Shown piece after piece: positions 54,002-63,610 of a stretch of DNA of 64,000 nt (the stretch's first letter is position 1; the number at the start of each line of letters is the position of its first letter). A program made the translations under genes and the position numbers. Below the pieces are notes generated by a model. The model saw nothing but the letters and a program-made list of their open reading frames with translations, had not been told where the DNA came from and searched no databases. This DNA comes from an uncultured Eubacteriales bacterium (GTDB lineage: Bacteria > Bacillota > Clostridia > Lachnospirales > Lachnospiraceae): contig CASFID010000075.1 of the NCBI GenBank assembly GCA_949294665.1, positions 62,001 to 126,000 of the forward strand, read 5' to 3'.

Positions 54002-54943
54002 TCATCTCTCCTTGTAATTTTTAGCGATTTTCAAAACTTCCACTGCATGTTCAATCGTACTGTCGTTTTGGATTTTCCCTGCTATAATATCAAGGAAATG
54101 TCTTATTTCTCTTTTCTGATACTCATCACGTTCCTCATATAGATCTACCATGTTTCCCGCTCTTAGATAATTAATCTTTCCTTGTACCAGATCAGCATGA
54201 ACCACTTCGTCAGCCATATAAAGTGTCAACTCTCTTATTGTCTTTCGCCCAAAATAATCCAGATGCAGTTCCACGATACGATCTTTATAAATTCCTGCAT
54301 ATACTGCCAGATCATCACTGTCAATCTCAAGGTCTGAAAATTTTCCACCGACATATAAAACGCTGTCTGGCATATCAAACAAATATGTTAGATAATCCCA
54401 TTCATGTATCAGATCTATGGCAACGCCGCCGCCCATATTTTTATGTGCGCTATATGTCTTCCGGTAATCTGTCCCCGGTCTCCAGTCGGGAAGATAACTT
54501 GAGCTGACCGCTCTTACAGAAAAGACTTTTGATAAATCTATATTCTTCTTTATATATTGGATTACTGAAGTCCATCTGAGTGGGCAGGCGACATAATATA
54601 CGGATCTGTCTTTTAGCCCCAGTTCCTGTACATTTTCATGACAGTTTTCAAAGACAGGTTTTTCGATAAATATGTGGTCTGTATGTGGCACACATTTTTT
54701 TATTGTTTCAAAATGTTGTGAAGTAGGATTGGTAATAAAAATCACATCATAATAACTATCTTTTAGCTGATCAGATAAATATATATTAGATACTATAGAA
54801 TTTATATCTTCCTCTTCGATTTTTCTATTTTCATGCCGAAATATATCAATCTGTGGAACATTGCCTCTTTCCGACAAAAGTTCATAAACATTTCGGATAT
54901 GTCTTTTAGCAATTGATCCTAACCCCCAAAACGCAATGCGCAT
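54002..54943 (-). CDS. Gfo/Idh/MocA oxidoreductase (1)
   Basis: This 313-aa NAD(P)-dependent sugar oxidoreductase has the nucleotide motif IAFWGLGSIAKRHI at the N-terminus, IFIEKPVFEN with the conserved Glu-Lys-Pro and, in the second domain, GGGVAIDLIHEWDYLTYLFD. It probably oxidises or reduces a nucleotide-sugar or nonulosonate and resembles PtmA-like roles in other flagellin clusters only by context. It overlaps the cytidylyltransferase gene and is a distant paralogue of the next gene upstream. Confidence 0.87.
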   Translation of the reverse strand: MRIAFWGLGSIAKRHIRNVYELLSERGNVPQIDIFRHENRKIEEEDINSIVSNIYLSDQLKDSYYDVIFITNPTSQHFETIKKCVPHTDHIFIEKPVFENCHENVQELGLKDRSVYYVACPLRWTSVIQYIKKNIDLSKVFSVRAVSSSYLPDWRPGTDYRKTYSAHKNMGGGVAIDLIHEWDYLTYLFDMPDSVLYVGGKFSDLEIDSDDLAVYAGIYKDRIVELHLDYFGRKTIRELTLYMADEVVHADLVQGKINYLRAGNMVDLYEERDEYQKREIRHFLDIIAGKIQNDSTIEHAVEVLKIAKNYKER

Positions 54944-54955
54944 TATTCGTCCTCC

Positions 54956-55942
54956 TCACTGTCCTCCTGTTTCAATATTATCAATTATGGCGAGTATATA
55001 CTTATCGTCTTCAAAATCATATTCCGCCTTTGTTTTTCCTCTGATTATATTAAAAAAAGTTATAATCTCATTTTTATAGGCGTTCTCCACAACAAAACCG
55101 GCATATCCTTCCTGTTTATCCACTTCATCATAAAGAGATACCGAAGTTTCCTTTTTAGCTTCTAAGTCATATTTTTTTAATCCTTCTGGCGTCCCGTTCC
55201 AAGTGATATATAAATCTTCTCCGTATATTTCCAAGTTTCTGACAGCTTTTCTTGATACTACATCGATAGAAATCGTCCCCTGTATGCCAGTCTCATGCTC
55301 AACAAGCAGAAGATAGCTGTCATTATAGGTAGTTTTTAATGCTGTTTTCTTCCCGCTTTTTATCTGAATATTTTTGAATTCGCCAAATGTTTTGTAAAGC
55401 CATGGAAAATCAATGGCCATAATTTCCCGGCATCCATTTGTCCGGACATCCCCTACAAAATAGTCCGTGTAGTTCTCCCATGGATGCCAGTCAGGTAGAT
55501 ATTGTCCCACATGATAGGTATATGACAAAAGTGAGCGGGCAGCTTTCACCTCTTTCTGGATATATTTAATCTCATCTCTATAAAGGAATGTAGAAGAAAG
55601 AAATAAAACCAGTTTTTTTTCATCTGCCATCTTAATATTGGAAATATACTTGTCATTCACAAGATTTATTTCTGTAAACACATTTATCTCATGCATAAGA
55701 CAAGATTCTATTATATTCGCATGTGATAATGGAGAAGTACATACAAATACACAATCATACTTGTTGCTATGAAAAGCCAATTGTAGTGCTGATATGGTTT
55801 GTATGTTAAAGAGAATTTCTGCTTCTTTCCGTCTTTCCTCTTTAGCATCCACTCCAGTTATACGGGCTGACGAATCTATTTGTTTTAAAAGGCGGATTCT
55901 TCTTTTCCCCATTGATCCAAGTCCAACGATCAAAATTCTCAT
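54956..55942 (-). CDS. Gfo/Idh/MocA oxidoreductase (2)
   Basis: This 328-aa protein has the family motif RILIVGLGSMGKRRIRLLKQ. The usual EKP triad is replaced (VFTEINLVND), so the Lys that commonly takes part in catalysis is not where expected and the activity may differ. AAGGAG is well spaced to ATG 55942, chosen over an upstream in-frame ATG at 55969. Confidence 0.82.
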   Translation of the reverse strand: MRILIVGLGSMGKRRIRLLKQIDSSARITGVDAKEERRKEAEILFNIQTISALQLAFHSNKYDCVFVCTSPLSHANIIESCLMHEINVFTEINLVNDKYISNIKMADEKKLVLFLSSTFLYRDEIKYIQKEVKAARSLLSYTYHVGQYLPDWHPWENYTDYFVGDVRTNGCREIMAIDFPWLYKTFGEFKNIQIKSGKKTALKTTYNDSYLLLVEHETGIQGTISIDVVSRKAVRNLEIYGEDLYITWNGTPEGLKKYDLEAKKETSVSLYDEVDKQEGYAGFVVENAYKNEIITFFNIIRGKTKAEYDFEDDKYILAIIDNIETGGQ

Positions 55943-56029
55943 TAGATTCTCCTTATTCCATTTTCTCACAGATTACTTTTCTCTAAAGCTCCTTTTCAGT
56001 ATAGTGAGCATCAGCAAGGAATCCTGATT

Positions 56030-57148
56030 TTATAGCAATAAAACATCGTTTTCTCTTTTTCTGTAAATATTAGGCCTGTCTTGATCTGCATCTGCTTTAT
56101 AAAAAACCATTTGTTGGATATTATCTACAGATTTAAAAGCAAAATCAAGATCAATGTTTTTTTGTACAAACGGCTCAAAATAGTTTGGCACGATCATCCC
56201 CGGATAATTTTTTCTGTTAAAAAATCCCGCATTCTTTAAAACATTGTCGTCTAATCCTACAGCAATAAAATCAATGTATTCCAGATTGTTATCTGTCAAG
56301 ATTTTTTGAAGTTTATTTTTCACATGGATCATCGCGTCAACCTGACCGATGTAATCTACAATTCTCAGGCATTTATTGCGTTCGTGTTCACTGATTCTGG
56401 CAACAATGACAGCAACTAGGTGGTCTGAATTTTCTATGCCTAAAAAATGATAATGATAAAATGGATGCCTGTAAAATCTATTTATATAATAGTTTTTTGT
56501 CTTATATCCCTCCATCTGAACAAACAGATCTTCTTCCTCTGAAATCTGGAAAAAATCATCTATGAAAAGTTCTTTTAATACAAATCCCTCTGTATCATCC
56601 TCTGTTGTCCGCTTACACTGATCTAGTCCTGTGGCCAGTTTTGACTTTTTTTCATAATTAGGCATTACATATTGATCGATTTTCCCAGTCGAGAAATTCC
56701 AGTGTTTGTAAATGCTCAATGCTACCTCACTGATCCCCAGAATTGCAATTGTTTCGATTTCGATATGTGTTTTCAGATAATAATATAAAGCTACTCCTAA
56801 TCCTTTACGATTGATATCGTCTCTGGACTTCCAGATACATGGCCAAATCAATACTTTTTTAATCTCTTTATCATATTGGCTTGTTGGTACGAATCCCAGA
56901 AGTGAATGTATCTCATTTGATTTTTTTTCTTTTGCTATCACAAAATTATAGTGATGATTATATGTATCCAAATGTTGAAAATCAAGCATCTCCTTGGACA
57001 AGACAAAAATATGGTCTTCTCTCCAGTATACTCTGAGAAAATTCACAAGTTCCTCATATTCTCCTTCTTTACAAAGACGTATTTCATAGTCATCTGCTAA
57101 ATTCTCAATATAAGTTTTCCCATCAAGTTCTGGTAAAATATCTTTCAT
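56030..57148 (-). CDS. Tandem GNAT-like protein of the nonulosonate cluster
   Basis: This 372-aa protein appears to contain two GNAT-like folds. The first half has INRKGLGVALYYYLKTHIEI and GISEVALSIYKHWNFSTGKI. The second half is more diverged (HLVAVIVARISEHERNKCLR and GFFNRKNYPGMIVPNYFEPF). Similar proteins sit in sialic/legionaminic acid clusters and probably acylate an amino group. The first codons overlap the deacetylase gene by 26 nt. Confidence 0.7.
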   Translation of the reverse strand: MKDILPELDGKTYIENLADDYEIRLCKEGEYEELVNFLRVYWREDHIFVLSKEMLDFQHLDTYNHHYNFVIAKEKKSNEIHSLLGFVPTSQYDKEIKKVLIWPCIWKSRDDINRKGLGVALYYYLKTHIEIETIAILGISEVALSIYKHWNFSTGKIDQYVMPNYEKKSKLATGLDQCKRTTEDDTEGFVLKELFIDDFFQISEEEDLFVQMEGYKTKNYYINRFYRHPFYHYHFLGIENSDHLVAVIVARISEHERNKCLRIVDYIGQVDAMIHVKNKLQKILTDNNLEYIDFIAVGLDDNVLKNAGFFNRKNYPGMIVPNYFEPFVQKNIDLDFAFKSVDNIQQMVFYKADADQDRPNIYRKRENDVLLL

Positions 57149-58106
57149 TGTCTATATCCCTCCATTGATTACTTTTAGGCGGAAAATCATTACAATCCAG
57201 TCTCGGCAGTGCCAGCAGATCATCTCTGCCTAAGTCTGCCACACGCACTTCTGTTGACAGGCCGACAGAGGCTCCCCTGCTTTTGGCGTAATTTACCACG
57301 TTTTTATTGTAATTCCCATATGGATAATTCATAACCCAGCAATCATGGTCAATAAATTCGCCTAAAGCATCTAATGCTCGATCAATATCCCGCTTCATTT
57401 TCTCTTCCGACAAATTCCCCAGCCAGTAATGGTCATATCCATGTATTCCTATATGCATTCCATGTCGTTTCATGGTTCTTATCTGTTCTTCTGTCAAATA
57501 CAATTCGTAACTTAATTGTTCCTCAGACACGCCGAGATACTTTGCAAACAGATCGCTTGATATTAGATTCCGGGCTCTCTCCGGCAAGACAGTCTGTAAC
57601 ATTCTTTTTATAAATACTGTCTCTTTTGTATCAAACCGATTGGCCACCGCGTATTTTTCATACAACTCTTTGTTGTCAGGATACTCAAATTCGCTTCCCC
57701 GATAGTAATCCATTCTCTCTGTTAAGTCCGTCATTATCTGTTCAGCACTTCCACTGGCAAGAATATAATGTATTTTGTTTACATCGAGCAATTTGTGCTC
57801 TTTAATCGGTTTACCCGGCACAAAAATACCCCCCCCCGCTATGTTCATTTCTTCCAGCAGGGGAAACGCGAAAGTATAGTTATCTGTATACCCATCATCA
57901 AAAGTAAGTAATACGGCTCTTTCCGGTAATTCATAATGGCCCCTGGATGCAGCGATCAGCTCATCCATTGTTATAATATTGAAATTTTCTTTTATAAAGC
58001 ACAGTTGTTCCCGGAACAGTGAGATATCAAGGCCCTTAATATTTGGGTATCTGCTATGCTTCAGATCTCTCGTATAGTGATACATAATTATATATAAATG
58101 ATTCAT
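57123..58106 (-). CDS. Polysaccharide deacetylase-fold protein
   Basis: This 327-aa NodB-fold protein has the start MNHLYIIMYHYTRDL and the metal motif VLLTFDDGYTDNY. Near the end is IGIHGYDHYWLGNL, with a His pair. It likely removes an N-acetyl group from a sugar intermediate so that another acyl group can be put on. A G9 tract near codon 90 (57829-57837) encodes Gly-Gly-Gly. A start further upstream at 58148 overlaps the neuC stop and is less likely by family start and spacing. Confidence 0.85.
   Translation of the reverse strand: MNHLYIIMYHYTRDLKHSRYPNIKGLDISLFREQLCFIKENFNIITMDELIAASRGHYELPERAVLLTFDDGYTDNYTFAFPLLEEMNIAGGGIFVPGKPIKEHKLLDVNKIHYILASGSAEQIMTDLTERMDYYRGSEFEYPDNKELYEKYAVANRFDTKETVFIKRMLQTVLPERARNLISSDLFAKYLGVSEEQLSYELYLTEEQIRTMKRHGMHIGIHGYDHYWLGNLSEEKMKRDIDRALDALGEFIDHDCWVMNYPYGNYNKNVVNYAKSRGASVGLSTEVRVADLGRDDLLALPRLDCNDFPPKSNQWRDIDNERYFTRT
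57829..57837 (-). repeat. G9 homopolymer tract in deacetylase gene
   Basis: Nine consecutive C on the plus strand form a G9 tract in the coding strand of the deacetylase-fold gene. Slippage by one base would end the protein early. Confidence 0.85.
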
Positions 58107-58147
58107 AATCACACTCTGCCTTTTCCTGATTAGATTTTGCCTTATCA

Positions 58148-59308
58148 TTAGAAACTAAGGTTATAAAATTTTTTCTTTAAATCAATTTTTCCCCGGAATA
58201 CTTTTTGTATTATTTCTGCTGTCTTTTCACTCGTATTTCCATCCCCGTAAGGATTCTTTACTGTTTTACATATTTCTCTGCACTGTTCGCTTTTTGCATA
58301 ATCAATAGCATCACAAATTTCCTGCTCATCTGGCATACAGTCGATTATACTTGCAGCTTTCAATCTTCCCCGCTGTCTGTCGCCAATATTAACTGTAGGT
58401 ATTTTAAAAGAAGGGACTTCTGTCAGTCCACTTGAAGAATTTCCTATTACCATATCTGCATATTTCAGGGCGCTTAAATATCGTATGGAGCCTAAAGACT
58501 TAAAAACAGATGCATTTTTATTGTGTTCTGCAAAGTCTTTCCATATTTTATTAATGATACGGCCATCCGCATCAGCATTTGCCATGGTAATGATATATTT
58601 CATTTCCGAATGCTTTATCATAGCTTTCACAAGAGCCCTGCATTGTTGCTCTGAACTTTCATCTTCCAGTGTAACCGGATGGAACGTCACGACTGCATAA
58701 GGCATGTCCAGCTTAAATCTAAGTTCTGATTCAAGCTGCTCTTTGGACAGCAGATTTTTCTTTAATGCATTCTCCACTCCAATTGCTCCGACAACATATA
58801 CCCGGTCCGGCGACTCCCCAAGCTGTATCACTCTTTTTCGATATTCTTCTGTACTGGTCAAATGCAGATAGCTCAATTTTGTGATTGCATGACGGATCAC
58901 TTCGTCTACTGCACCTTCCGTTGTCTCGCCTCCATACAGATGTATAATGGGTATCCTCGCATTCATCGCCGCACAGCAGACGGCAAGTGTTTCATAGCGA
59001 TCCCCCAATACCATTAATGCATCAGGTCTTCGCTCCGTAAAATAATCTGCGAACCCGATCATTGCCATGCCCATGCTTTTAGAAATGCCTGCAGGTGTAT
59101 CTGAACTGAGAAGAATTTCTATTTTCCTGTCTATTTCAATCCCTTCTCTTTCGATCTCTTTATAAGTCAGACCAAACTCAGGTGACAGATGTGCACCTGT
59201 TACCGCCACCTTGATATTGAATTTTCCACATCTTTTCAGAGCATGGATGATAGGACTTAGTAATCCGTATTCTGCTCTGGTTGCTGTTAAGACTGTGATT
59301 GTTTTCAT
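58148..59308 (-). CDS. neuC: UDP-GlcNAc 2-epimerase, hydrolysing (NeuC/LegG)
   Basis: This 386-aa enzyme has the family pattern TVLTATRAEYGLLSPIIHAL, VLGDRYETLAVCCAAM, IHLYGGETTEGAVDE and VIGNSSSGLTEVPSFKIPTV. It yields the free N-acyl-mannosamine-type sugar used by the NeuB-type synthase. Its start overlaps the neuB stop by 4 nt. Whether its substrate is UDP-GlcNAc or a diamino-sugar (legionaminic pathway) cannot be told. Confidence 0.93.
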   Translation of the reverse strand: MKTITVLTATRAEYGLLSPIIHALKRCGKFNIKVAVTGAHLSPEFGLTYKEIEREGIEIDRKIEILLSSDTPAGISKSMGMAMIGFADYFTERRPDALMVLGDRYETLAVCCAAMNARIPIIHLYGGETTEGAVDEVIRHAITKLSYLHLTSTEEYRKRVIQLGESPDRVYVVGAIGVENALKKNLLSKEQLESELRFKLDMPYAVVTFHPVTLEDESSEQQCRALVKAMIKHSEMKYIITMANADADGRIINKIWKDFAEHNKNASVFKSLGSIRYLSALKYADMVIGNSSSGLTEVPSFKIPTVNIGDRQRGRLKAASIIDCMPDEQEICDAIDYAKSEQCREICKTVKNPYGDGNTSEKTAEIIQKVFRGKIDLKKKFYNLSF

Positions 59309-60300
59309 ATTTCTATTAACTCATCTTCCTTAAAATCTCTGATTGCACAGGTACCTGTCACTTCTTTCCATTTCATAGGAGATACGCCGTTTCCAGGTCT
59401 TTTGGTTGTAAGATTATCTTTGCTTAAAAGTTCACCCTTTTTTATCTCTCTTGCTGCCACTATACTTTTCCTTGCTACGGATAAATTTTCTTTTTCAGAT
59501 GGGGAAATCTTTTTCTCCGGGCTTCCCAGAGATAATTCAATATTTCTGATTGCATTTACCATATTCTTTAGTTCTTCCGGTTCTGAACTTGCCTGATGAT
59601 CCGGCCCCGGAAGCCGCCTGTCTAATGTAAAGTGCTTTTCTATCACTACAGCGCCAAGGGCCACCGCTGCAATTGCCACCTCAATCCCCTGGGTATGGTC
59701 AGAATACCCAACCGCCACATGATATCTTTTCTGTAGCGTTTCCATGGCCTTAAGATTCACATCTTCGTAAGGCGTAGGATACTGGGTATTACATTGAAGG
59801 AGTGTCAGCTCTGTCGTTCCATTTTCTTTCAATATGGCAATCGCATTATCAATTTCAGATATTTCACACATCCCTGTTGATAATATAACTGGTTTCTTCG
59901 TTTTTGCGATTTCTACAAGATATGGATAGTCTGTGATTTCTCCTGACGGAACTTTCCAAAATGGAACAAGCCTTTCTAAGAAATGGATACTCTCCACGTC
60001 GAAAGGCGTAGATAAAAATCCTATTCCAATATCTTTACAGTATTCAGACAGACAAACAAAATCTTCATAAGAGAGGAGCAGCTTCTGCAGCATTTCTTTC
60101 TGTGACTCAACAATTCCTGTATTCTTCTTCTGATAATCTGCCATTTCGGCATATTTTGAAACTAGTGAGCTTAATTTCGCAGTCTGGAATTTCACAATAT
60201 CTGCTCCTGCCTCTTTTGCTTTCCTTACAAGCTGTTTAGCCATCTGCAGGCTTCCATTATGATTTACCCCGATCTCTGCAATAATTAATGTCTTCCTCAT
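59305..60300 (-). CDS. neuB: Nonulosonic acid synthase (NeuB/LegI)
   Basis: This 331-aa synthase condenses PEP with an N-acyl-hexosamine. Signatures are IAEIGVNHNGSLQMAKQLVR, GFLSTPFDVES, VGYSDHTQGIEVAIAAVALG and EKHFTLDRRLPGPDHQASSE. The C-terminal antifreeze-like SAF domain holds ARKSIVAAREIKKGELLSKD. It stands in one unit with neuC and the acyl-CoA genes upstream. Confidence 0.95.
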   Translation of the reverse strand: MRKTLIIAEIGVNHNGSLQMAKQLVRKAKEAGADIVKFQTAKLSSLVSKYAEMADYQKKNTGIVESQKEMLQKLLLSYEDFVCLSEYCKDIGIGFLSTPFDVESIHFLERLVPFWKVPSGEITDYPYLVEIAKTKKPVILSTGMCEISEIDNAIAILKENGTTELTLLQCNTQYPTPYEDVNLKAMETLQKRYHVAVGYSDHTQGIEVAIAAVALGAVVIEKHFTLDRRLPGPDHQASSEPEELKNMVNAIRNIELSLGSPEKKISPSEKENLSVARKSIVAAREIKKGELLSKDNLTTKRPGNGVSPMKWKEVTGTCAIRDFKEDELIEI

Positions 60301-60309
60301 ACCTGCTCC

Positions 60310-61584
60310 TTATTGAACACTGCCTACGATAAACACATAATTTGTTGTTGCTGTACCGCCGATATTGAGCATCATAGCATTTTGGGGATATTCTCCATTT
60401 TTCTTTCTTACTTGATATGTTCCCGCCGTTCCAGTTACCTGTTTATACAGATCCAAAAACATTCTGGCGCCAGATGCTCCTACTGGATGACCGCAGCCAA
60501 TCAGGCCTCCGCTCGGATTAATTGGCTTGTCACCATAAAACGAAATCCGTTCACTCTCTACAGCCTCATATTCTTTTCCCGGTTCAGTAATACCAAAAGC
60601 AGAAATTGCTGCATATTCCGATGTAGTAAAGCAATCATGGGTTTCAAATACATCTATATCATCCACAGTAAGACCGGCCCGGTTGTAAGCGTCGACTACA
60701 GTCTGCCGCGTCCATGGTAAAATATACTTATTATCTTCACTTTCTCTGATCTTCTTGTCAAAGAGCATAGGAGCCGTCCGATGCCCATATCCTTTTACTA
60801 TAGGTACATCTTTTACGTCTTTCCCAAGCTCTTTGATTAATTTTTGACTCGCCAGAAAAACAACAGCTGCTCCGTCTGTCACCTGAGAACAGTCTGAGAT
60901 TGCAAGCCTTTCTCCTATCAGCTCGTTTGTCTCTGTGCCCCGAAAACTTGCCTGTTCATAATCCATAAACTATTTTCGTGTTTGAGCATTGGGATTTCTT
61001 TTAGCATTAGAATAATTAATCTCTGATATTTTTGCCAGAGCATTCATATACTGTGTTTCGTCCAGACGATATCTTTCAATTGTTTTATCCGCTAACTTCC
61101 CAAATAATTTGGGGAAAGGAAAATCAATATCTCTTCCTTCCGTTTCATAGAATGCCGCTCGTCCTAAAATATCGCCGCATGTCCTGGAATCTACAGTTTT
61201 CATTAGTTCCCATCCGACTACTATAGCAAGGTCATATTCACCTGCATTTATTTTTGTAATAGCTGCATCAAGTGCAACAGAACTGGAAGCACATGCTGCC
61301 TCGTATCTGGCAGAGGGAACTCCATAAAAAGCAGGATTCACCTCTGTTAATAACGCCCCTAAATGCCCTTGCTGTATATACTCCTCCGCAATAAAATTCC
61401 CTACAAAACACGAAACCCTGTTTTGTAAATTAAGCCTTTTTATATCTTCATAATTCAATTTTACTTCCTGAAGCGCATCCGATACTATTTCTTTCAACAA
61501 TGCGATTACATTTTTGCCTTCTTTGCTCCAGTTTCTCTCAAAGTCTGTCTGTGCACCGCCTAACACATATACTTTATTATCCAT
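60310..61584 (-). pseudogene. Thiolase (acetyl-CoA acetyltransferase-like) with internal amber
   Basis: Two frames, 61584-60970 and 60966-60310, are in the same reading frame and together give a full-length thiolase of the SCP-x/acetyl-CoA acetyltransferase kind (424 codons). The first carries the nucleophile in [16 protein letters not shown]. The second carries the catalytic end [17 protein letters not shown]. They are parted only by TAG (60972-60970) after NPNAQTRK and by one codon before the next ATG. A Trp codon (TGG) is expected there. It looks like a recent nonsense mutation. Reinitiation at ATG 60966 could give two half-proteins. Confidence 0.82.
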
Positions 61585-61595
61585 TTAGATACTCC

Positions 61596-62915
61596 TTAAT
61601 ACTCCGCTTTTATAAATCTCCTATAGTCATATCTGGATGACGTTGCTTCACCTATCTGCTCGCAAAATGATTTTGAAGTTAAAATACTCGGTCCCAGTCT
61701 TTCAGCACAAAGTCTTTGAACCTCTTTTATCCCCCCAAATATTTCAATCAATGCCAGAGGCGGACACCAATTAAACCCTGCCGCCATGACATCATCCGCA
61801 GAATGGAGATCATATCCCACAGCCTTTGCCGTTTCCAAAGAATATAAAATATACTTAAGTAAGAAACCACAACAAATATCAGCCTCTTGCGAGCGGTTAT
61901 TAATAAGCGCCTTAAATCCCTGTTCATAGTCGCCCACCCGAAAGGCCGAAACCATCTCTTCTACATAAGGGAATCTATATTTCATAACATTTCTATAATA
62001 TCCATGTTCAATATCAAATACTTGTCTAATCTTTATCCCGCTGTCATGTACGATCGTTTTGTACAAACCTTCCCCCGCTTTTTTCCCAAATCGTTTTTCC
62101 TCAATCAATCGATTTGCAAACTCCGGAAGAATAAATGTATTATGTGCATAATCATTTGTATTTTCATACAAATGATCTACGATAGCTTTATGTACATCTA
62201 AACCGACAAAATCAGCAGTTACAAGAGGGGACATAGCCCTGCCGGTAAAAGGTCCAAGAATACTGTCAATATAATCTATTCCACCACTGTATTTATATTT
62301 TTCAGCAAACTGCATTGCCTCGTTAATAAATTGAAATCCGATCCGGTTTCCCAAAAATGCAGGAGAGTCTTTAACTTCTACCATTGTACGGCAAAGAATA
62401 TTTTTTCCATATTCAAATAATTCTTTAAATACTGTTCTGTCAGTATATCTGGTCGGAGTAAGTTCGCAGAGAGTCATACTATAAGGCGGATTAAAAAAAT
62501 GCATTCCTATAAAAGTACTTCGTTGACCGTCAGGATACAGTTTGGCAAGTCCTGTAATTGATAACCCGGAAGTCCCTGTACATATGATCTTCTGTTCTTT
62601 ATACTTCCTTAATGCCTTTGCAATTCTATTATGTATATCAATTTTCACATTCCAATCCTCTGCACAAGTCTCGAAGATTAATTGTGATTTGCGAATGCAC
62701 TCCTCAAGTTCTGAATAATCTGCGGCAATCATTCTTTCTTTTATACTTTCCGCTCGTACAGATTTATAAGCTTTATCTTTCGCCTGTATTGATTTTTCTT
62801 TAGTTCTGCTTATCAGGTACACTTGCGCATGTCCAAAAGCCGCAAAGATGGCTGCGACATTTTTCCCCATTGTTCCATTTGCACCAACTATAGTTACTGC
62901 TTGGATATTTTTCAT
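61596..62915 (-). CDS. 3-hydroxyacyl-CoA dehydrogenase
   Basis: This 439-aa protein has an NAD-binding domain (TIVGANGTMGKNVAAIFAAF), the catalytic His segment IGMHFFNPPYSMTLCELTPT, the second-domain start DSPAFLGNRIGFQFINEAMQ and GKKAGEGLYKT. It reduces 3-oxoacyl-CoA. With the thiolase just downstream it would make 3-hydroxybutyryl-CoA from two acetyl-CoA. In a sugar cluster this suggests a 3-hydroxybutyryl donor for N-acylation, as in some flagellin and O-antigen sugars. Confidence 0.9.
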   Translation of the reverse strand: MKNIQAVTIVGANGTMGKNVAAIFAAFGHAQVYLISRTKEKSIQAKDKAYKSVRAESIKERMIAADYSELEECIRKSQLIFETCAEDWNVKIDIHNRIAKALRKYKEQKIICTGTSGLSITGLAKLYPDGQRSTFIGMHFFNPPYSMTLCELTPTRYTDRTVFKELFEYGKNILCRTMVEVKDSPAFLGNRIGFQFINEAMQFAEKYKYSGGIDYIDSILGPFTGRAMSPLVTADFVGLDVHKAIVDHLYENTNDYAHNTFILPEFANRLIEEKRFGKKAGEGLYKTIVHDSGIKIRQVFDIEHGYYRNVMKYRFPYVEEMVSAFRVGDYEQGFKALINNRSQEADICCGFLLKYILYSLETAKAVGYDLHSADDVMAAGFNWCPPLALIEIFGGIKEVQRLCAERLGPSILTSKSFCEQIGEATSSRYDYRRFIKAEY

Positions 62916-62928
62916 TATGGTCTCCTTA

Positions 62929-63573
62929 TTATCTTGTTTTAATTATTTTTGCCGGAACGCCTACTGCTGTGCATCTGGCAGGGAGATTTCTTATTATCAC
63001 CGAACCAGCTCCGACAATTGTTTCCGTCCCTATCTTTTTCCCTTGAATGATCTGAGTGCCAACTCCTATTTCTGATGCTTCTTCTACTGTGACAGATCCT
63101 GAAATATTAACACTCGGATAAACAGTAACGTAATCGCTAATCGTTGCATCGTGACCAATAGTACACCCAGGATTTATAATCACGTGATTACCAATATAGA
63201 TATCTACTGTCATTATACTTCCCATGCAAATAATACACCCTTCCCCTATTTCCACACTCTTCGAAAGTATCACAGAGGGATCAATTAATGTAGCGAATTT
63301 TATATGACTATTCTTTTTTAAATTTTTTACTATTTTTCTCCGCGTAGAGGTCGAACCCACCGCACATACAACCCAGGTGTCTTTATCTAGTTGTGCTAAC
63401 CATTCTGTCTCACTGAAAACTGGGTACTTATTTAACAAATTTTCTTGTAATCCTATATCCTTTTCAATAAATCCTTTTAAATTCCATTCTTTCTTATTTC
63501 TGTTTATCCGCTCCACAAGCCAGGCAACTTCTTTTGCTAACCCACCAGCTCCTATAATATATAAATTATTCAT
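62929..63573 (-). CDS. PglD/NeuD-type sugar acyltransferase
   Basis: This 214-aa protein has a Rossmann-like start (NNLYIIGAGGLAKEVAWLVE) and a left-handed beta-helix of hexapeptide repeats (INPGCTIGHDATISDYVTVY), including the catalytic His in GHDA. Such enzymes N-acetylate UDP-4-amino-sugars (PglD) or O-acetylate sialic acids (NeuD). TTG 63585 is in frame but overlaps the ribosome site, so ATG 63573 is chosen. Confidence 0.88.
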   Translation of the reverse strand: MNNLYIIGAGGLAKEVAWLVERINRNKKEWNLKGFIEKDIGLQENLLNKYPVFSETEWLAQLDKDTWVVCAVGSTSTRRKIVKNLKKNSHIKFATLIDPSVILSKSVEIGEGCIICMGSIMTVDIYIGNHVIINPGCTIGHDATISDYVTVYPSVNISGSVTVEEASEIGVGTQIIQGKKIGTETIVGAGSVIIRNLPARCTAVGVPAKIIKTR

Positions 63574-63610
63574 ATTTTCCCTCAATATTTATATGACTAC
63601 AAATCTGTGA

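Noticed and set aside
46018-60972. Pyrrolysine or general amber decoding to explain both internal TAG codons
   Set aside because: flhB and fliA end in TAG with the next gene in the same frame 9-12 nt on, several other genes also stop at TAG, and no pyl genes are in the window. Nonsense mutation is simpler. It stays open as a check.
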